Below are positions 62,347-64,000 of a DNA stretch of 64,000 nucleotides, piece after piece; positions within the stretch are counted from its first letter, which is position 1, and every line of letters starts with the position of its first letter. The notes beneath the pieces are model-generated. The model was not told the origin of the DNA. It was given only the letters and a program-made list of their open reading frames with translations, and did not search any database. The DNA is from Limanda limanda (lineage: Eukaryota; Chordata; Actinopteri; Pleuronectiformes; Pleuronectidae). Location: contig NC_083655.1 of the NCBI RefSeq assembly GCF_963576545.1, forward strand, positions 22,366,204 through 22,430,203, written 5' to 3'. A program made the translations under genes and the position numbers.

Positions 62347-64000
62347 AGCTGGAAACGGGGAGATTATTCTTTTTTGGAAGCAATGGTTAACATTTTGACA
62401 TTTTCATCACTTATCAGCTCCAGTGTCAGAAAAGCGCTGGAAACAGGGAGATCTGCCTTTTTTTGGAAGAAATGGTTAAATTCTTGAATTTTTTATCACA
62501 TATCATCCCAAATGTCACTAAACAGCTGGAAACGGGGAGATAAGCCTTTTTTGGAAGCATTGATTAAGATTTCTGACTTTTTCATCACATGTCAGCCCAA
62601 GTGTCAGAAAAGCGCTGGAAACAGGGAGATAAGCCTTTTTTGGAAGAAAAGGTTAAATTCTTGAATTTTTCATCACACAACATCCCAAATGTCACTAAAC
62701 AGCTGGAAACGGGGAGATAAGCCTTTTTTGGAAGCATTGATTAAGATTTCTGACTTTTTCATCACATGTCAGCCCAAGTGTCAGAAAAGCGCTGGAAACA
62801 GGGAGATCTGCCTTTTTTTGGAAGAAAAGGTTATATTCTTGAATTTTTCATCACACATCATCCCAAATGTCACTAAACAGCTGGAAACGGGGAGATAAGC
62901 CTTTTTTGGAAGCATTGATTAAGATTTCTGACTTTTTCATCACATGTCAGCCCAAGTGTCAGAAAAGCGCTGGAAACAGGGAGATCTGCCTTTTTTTGGA
63001 AGAAAAGGTTATATTCTTGAATTTTTCATCACACATCATCCCAAATGTCACTAAACAGCTGGAAACGGGGAGATAAGCCTTTTTTGGAAGCAATGGTTAA
63101 CATTTTGACTTTTTCATCACATATCAGCTCCAGTGTCAGAAAAGCGCTGGAAACAGGGAGATAAGCCTTTTTTGGAAGAAATGGTTAAATTCTTGAATTT
63201 TTCATCACACATCATCCCAAATGTCACTAAACAGCTGGAAACGGGGAGATAAGCCTTTTTTGGAAGCATTGATTAAGATTTCTGACTTTTTCATCACTTG
63301 TCAGCCCAAGTGTCAGAAAAGCGCTGGAAACAGGGAGATCTGCCTTTTTTTGGAAGAAAAGGTTATATTCTTGAATTTTTCATCACACATCATCCCAAAT
63401 GTCACTAAACAGCTGGAAACGGGGAGATAAGCCTTTTTTGGAAGCAATGGTTAACATTTTGACTTTTTCATCACATATCAGCTCCAGTGTCAGAAAAGCG
63501 CTGGAAACAGGGAGATCTGCCTTTTTTTGGAAGAAAAGGTTAAATTCTTGAATTTTTCATCACACATCATCCCAAATGTCACTAAACAGCTGGAAACGGG
63601 GAGATAAGCCTTTTTTGGAAGCAATGGTTAACATTTTGACATTTTCATCACTTATCAGCTCCAGTGTCAGAAAAGCGTTGGAAACAGGGAGATCTGCCTT
63701 TTTTTGGAAGAAATGGTTAAATTCTTGAATTTTTTATCACACATCATCCCAAATGTCACTAAACAGCTGGAAACGGGGAGATAAGCCTTTTTTGGAAGCA
63801 TTGATTAAGATTTCTGACTTTTTCATCACATGTCAGCCCAAGTGTCAGAAAAGCGCTGGAAACAGGGAGATAAGCCTTTTTTGGAAGAAATGGTTAAATT
63901 CTTGAATTTTTCATCACACATCATCCCAAATGTCACTAAACAGCTGGAAACGGGGAGATAAGCCTTTTTTGGAAGCATTGATTAAGATTTCTGACTTTTT
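62347..64000 (+). repeat. 3,187-bp-spaced block, copy 2, cut by window end
   Basis: Second copy of 59,160-60,813, still matching when the window stops, so the array continues beyond 64,000. It has a private cacatatcatccc near 62,498. Confidence 0.84.

Larger units (their letters stand above)
1..64000 (+). repeat. Satellite DNA array, ~177-bp monomer, ~360 tandem copies
   Basis: Every part of the window can be read as head-to-tail copies of one 176-178-bp monomer in the same orientation. The diagnostic string atgtcactaaacagctgg recurs at spacings that are multiples of about 177 bp from position 8 to past 63,900. Apart from two half-unit slips (near 1.0 and 51.2 kb) and a few short deletions, the phase is kept throughout. 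Length variants have a simple source: the A1 half is 89 bp and A2 is 88; the B half is 89 bp with a T7 tract and 88 with T6. No unique DNA, transposon or inverted segment interrupts it and neither array edge is present. Function is inferred only from type: such arrays usually lie in centromeric or pericentromeric heterochromatin. I do not recognise the family or species. Confidence 0.98.

Noticed and set aside
1..64000. CRISPR array
   Set aside because: Repeats are contiguous 88/177-bp units with no unique spacers, there are no cas genes, and the period is far too long for a repeat-spacer array.
1..64000. Alpha satellite or another named satellite family
   Set aside because: The ~177-bp period and TGGAAACGGG recall alpha satellite, but the remaining monomer sequence does not look like it to me. 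I could not assign it to any family without a database search (for example against Dfam or Repbase).
1..64000. Pol III genes or terminators at the T6-T7 tracts
   Set aside because: No A/B box promoter or tRNA-like fold was seen; the tracts are fixed parts of the monomer.
1..64000. Novel multi-gene system
   Set aside because: There is no non-satellite DNA in the window that could encode one.

Overview
The whole 64-kb window is a single, uninterrupted head-to-tail tandem array of a roughly 177-bp satellite monomer, about 360 copies, all in the same orientation. I see no protein-coding gene, RNA gene, transposon, CRISPR array or unique sequence anywhere in it. Neither edge of the array is inside the window. 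GC content, counted by hand on one monomer, is about 39%. An array of this size and homogeneity with nested higher-order repeats points to a eukaryotic (peri)centromeric or other heterochromatic block. I cannot name the species from sequence alone.

The monomer is a dimer of two diverged half-units of 88-89 bp. Half A starts at atgtcac and half B at gtgtcag; they are roughly three-quarters identical by hand alignment. Each half has one CpG, one 6-bp palindrome (CAGCTG, PvuII, in A; AGCGCT, AfeI/Eco47III, in B), a T6/T7 tract and a T5 tract. The A half carries TGGAAACGGG, identical to positions 7-16 of the mammalian CENP-B box. The B half keeps the upstream CG but has CAGG for CGGG. The main subtypes are A1 (gcattgattaagatttctgac, 89 bp when counted as a half), A2 (gcaatggttaacattttgac, 88 bp), a later A2c form (gattattc, gacattttcatcactt), B1 (gatctgcc, T7, ggttatatt), B3 (gatctgcc, T7, ggttaaatt) and B2 (gataagcc, T6, ggttaaatt).

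Layout, left to right. About 1-14.4 kb: nested repeats of 1,416 bp (8 monomers) and 3,189 bp (18 monomers), with private markers such as gggagctctgcc, gggacatctgcc, aaaatcgctgg and aacgtggag. About 14.4-29.5 kb: variations on a 709-bp four-monomer unit (A1B1-A2B3-A1B2-A1B2), expanded to five monomers (886 bp) or seven (1,240 bp) by extra A1B2 monomers. About 29.5-37 kb: A2c monomers appear, with a 2,294-bp tandem duplication (13 monomers). About 38.2-48.5 kb: two nearly identical copies of a 5,140-bp unit (29 monomers). About 48.6-64 kb: A2c monomers return, with blocks repeated at 11.07, 3.54 and 3.19 kb. A stretch at about 52.98-55.56 kb is unusually rich in one-base homopolymer changes absent from its sister copies, which may mark poor consensus.

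Many open frames of 62-109 codons exist, dominated by one 69-codon frame repeated dozens of times. They are by-products of the repeat and I do not annotate them as genes. The window looks like a pure satellite array evolving by unequal exchange and conversion. Its most interesting points are the split CENP-B-box-like motif, two recombinant half-units that break the dimer phase, and the nested higher-order repeats.
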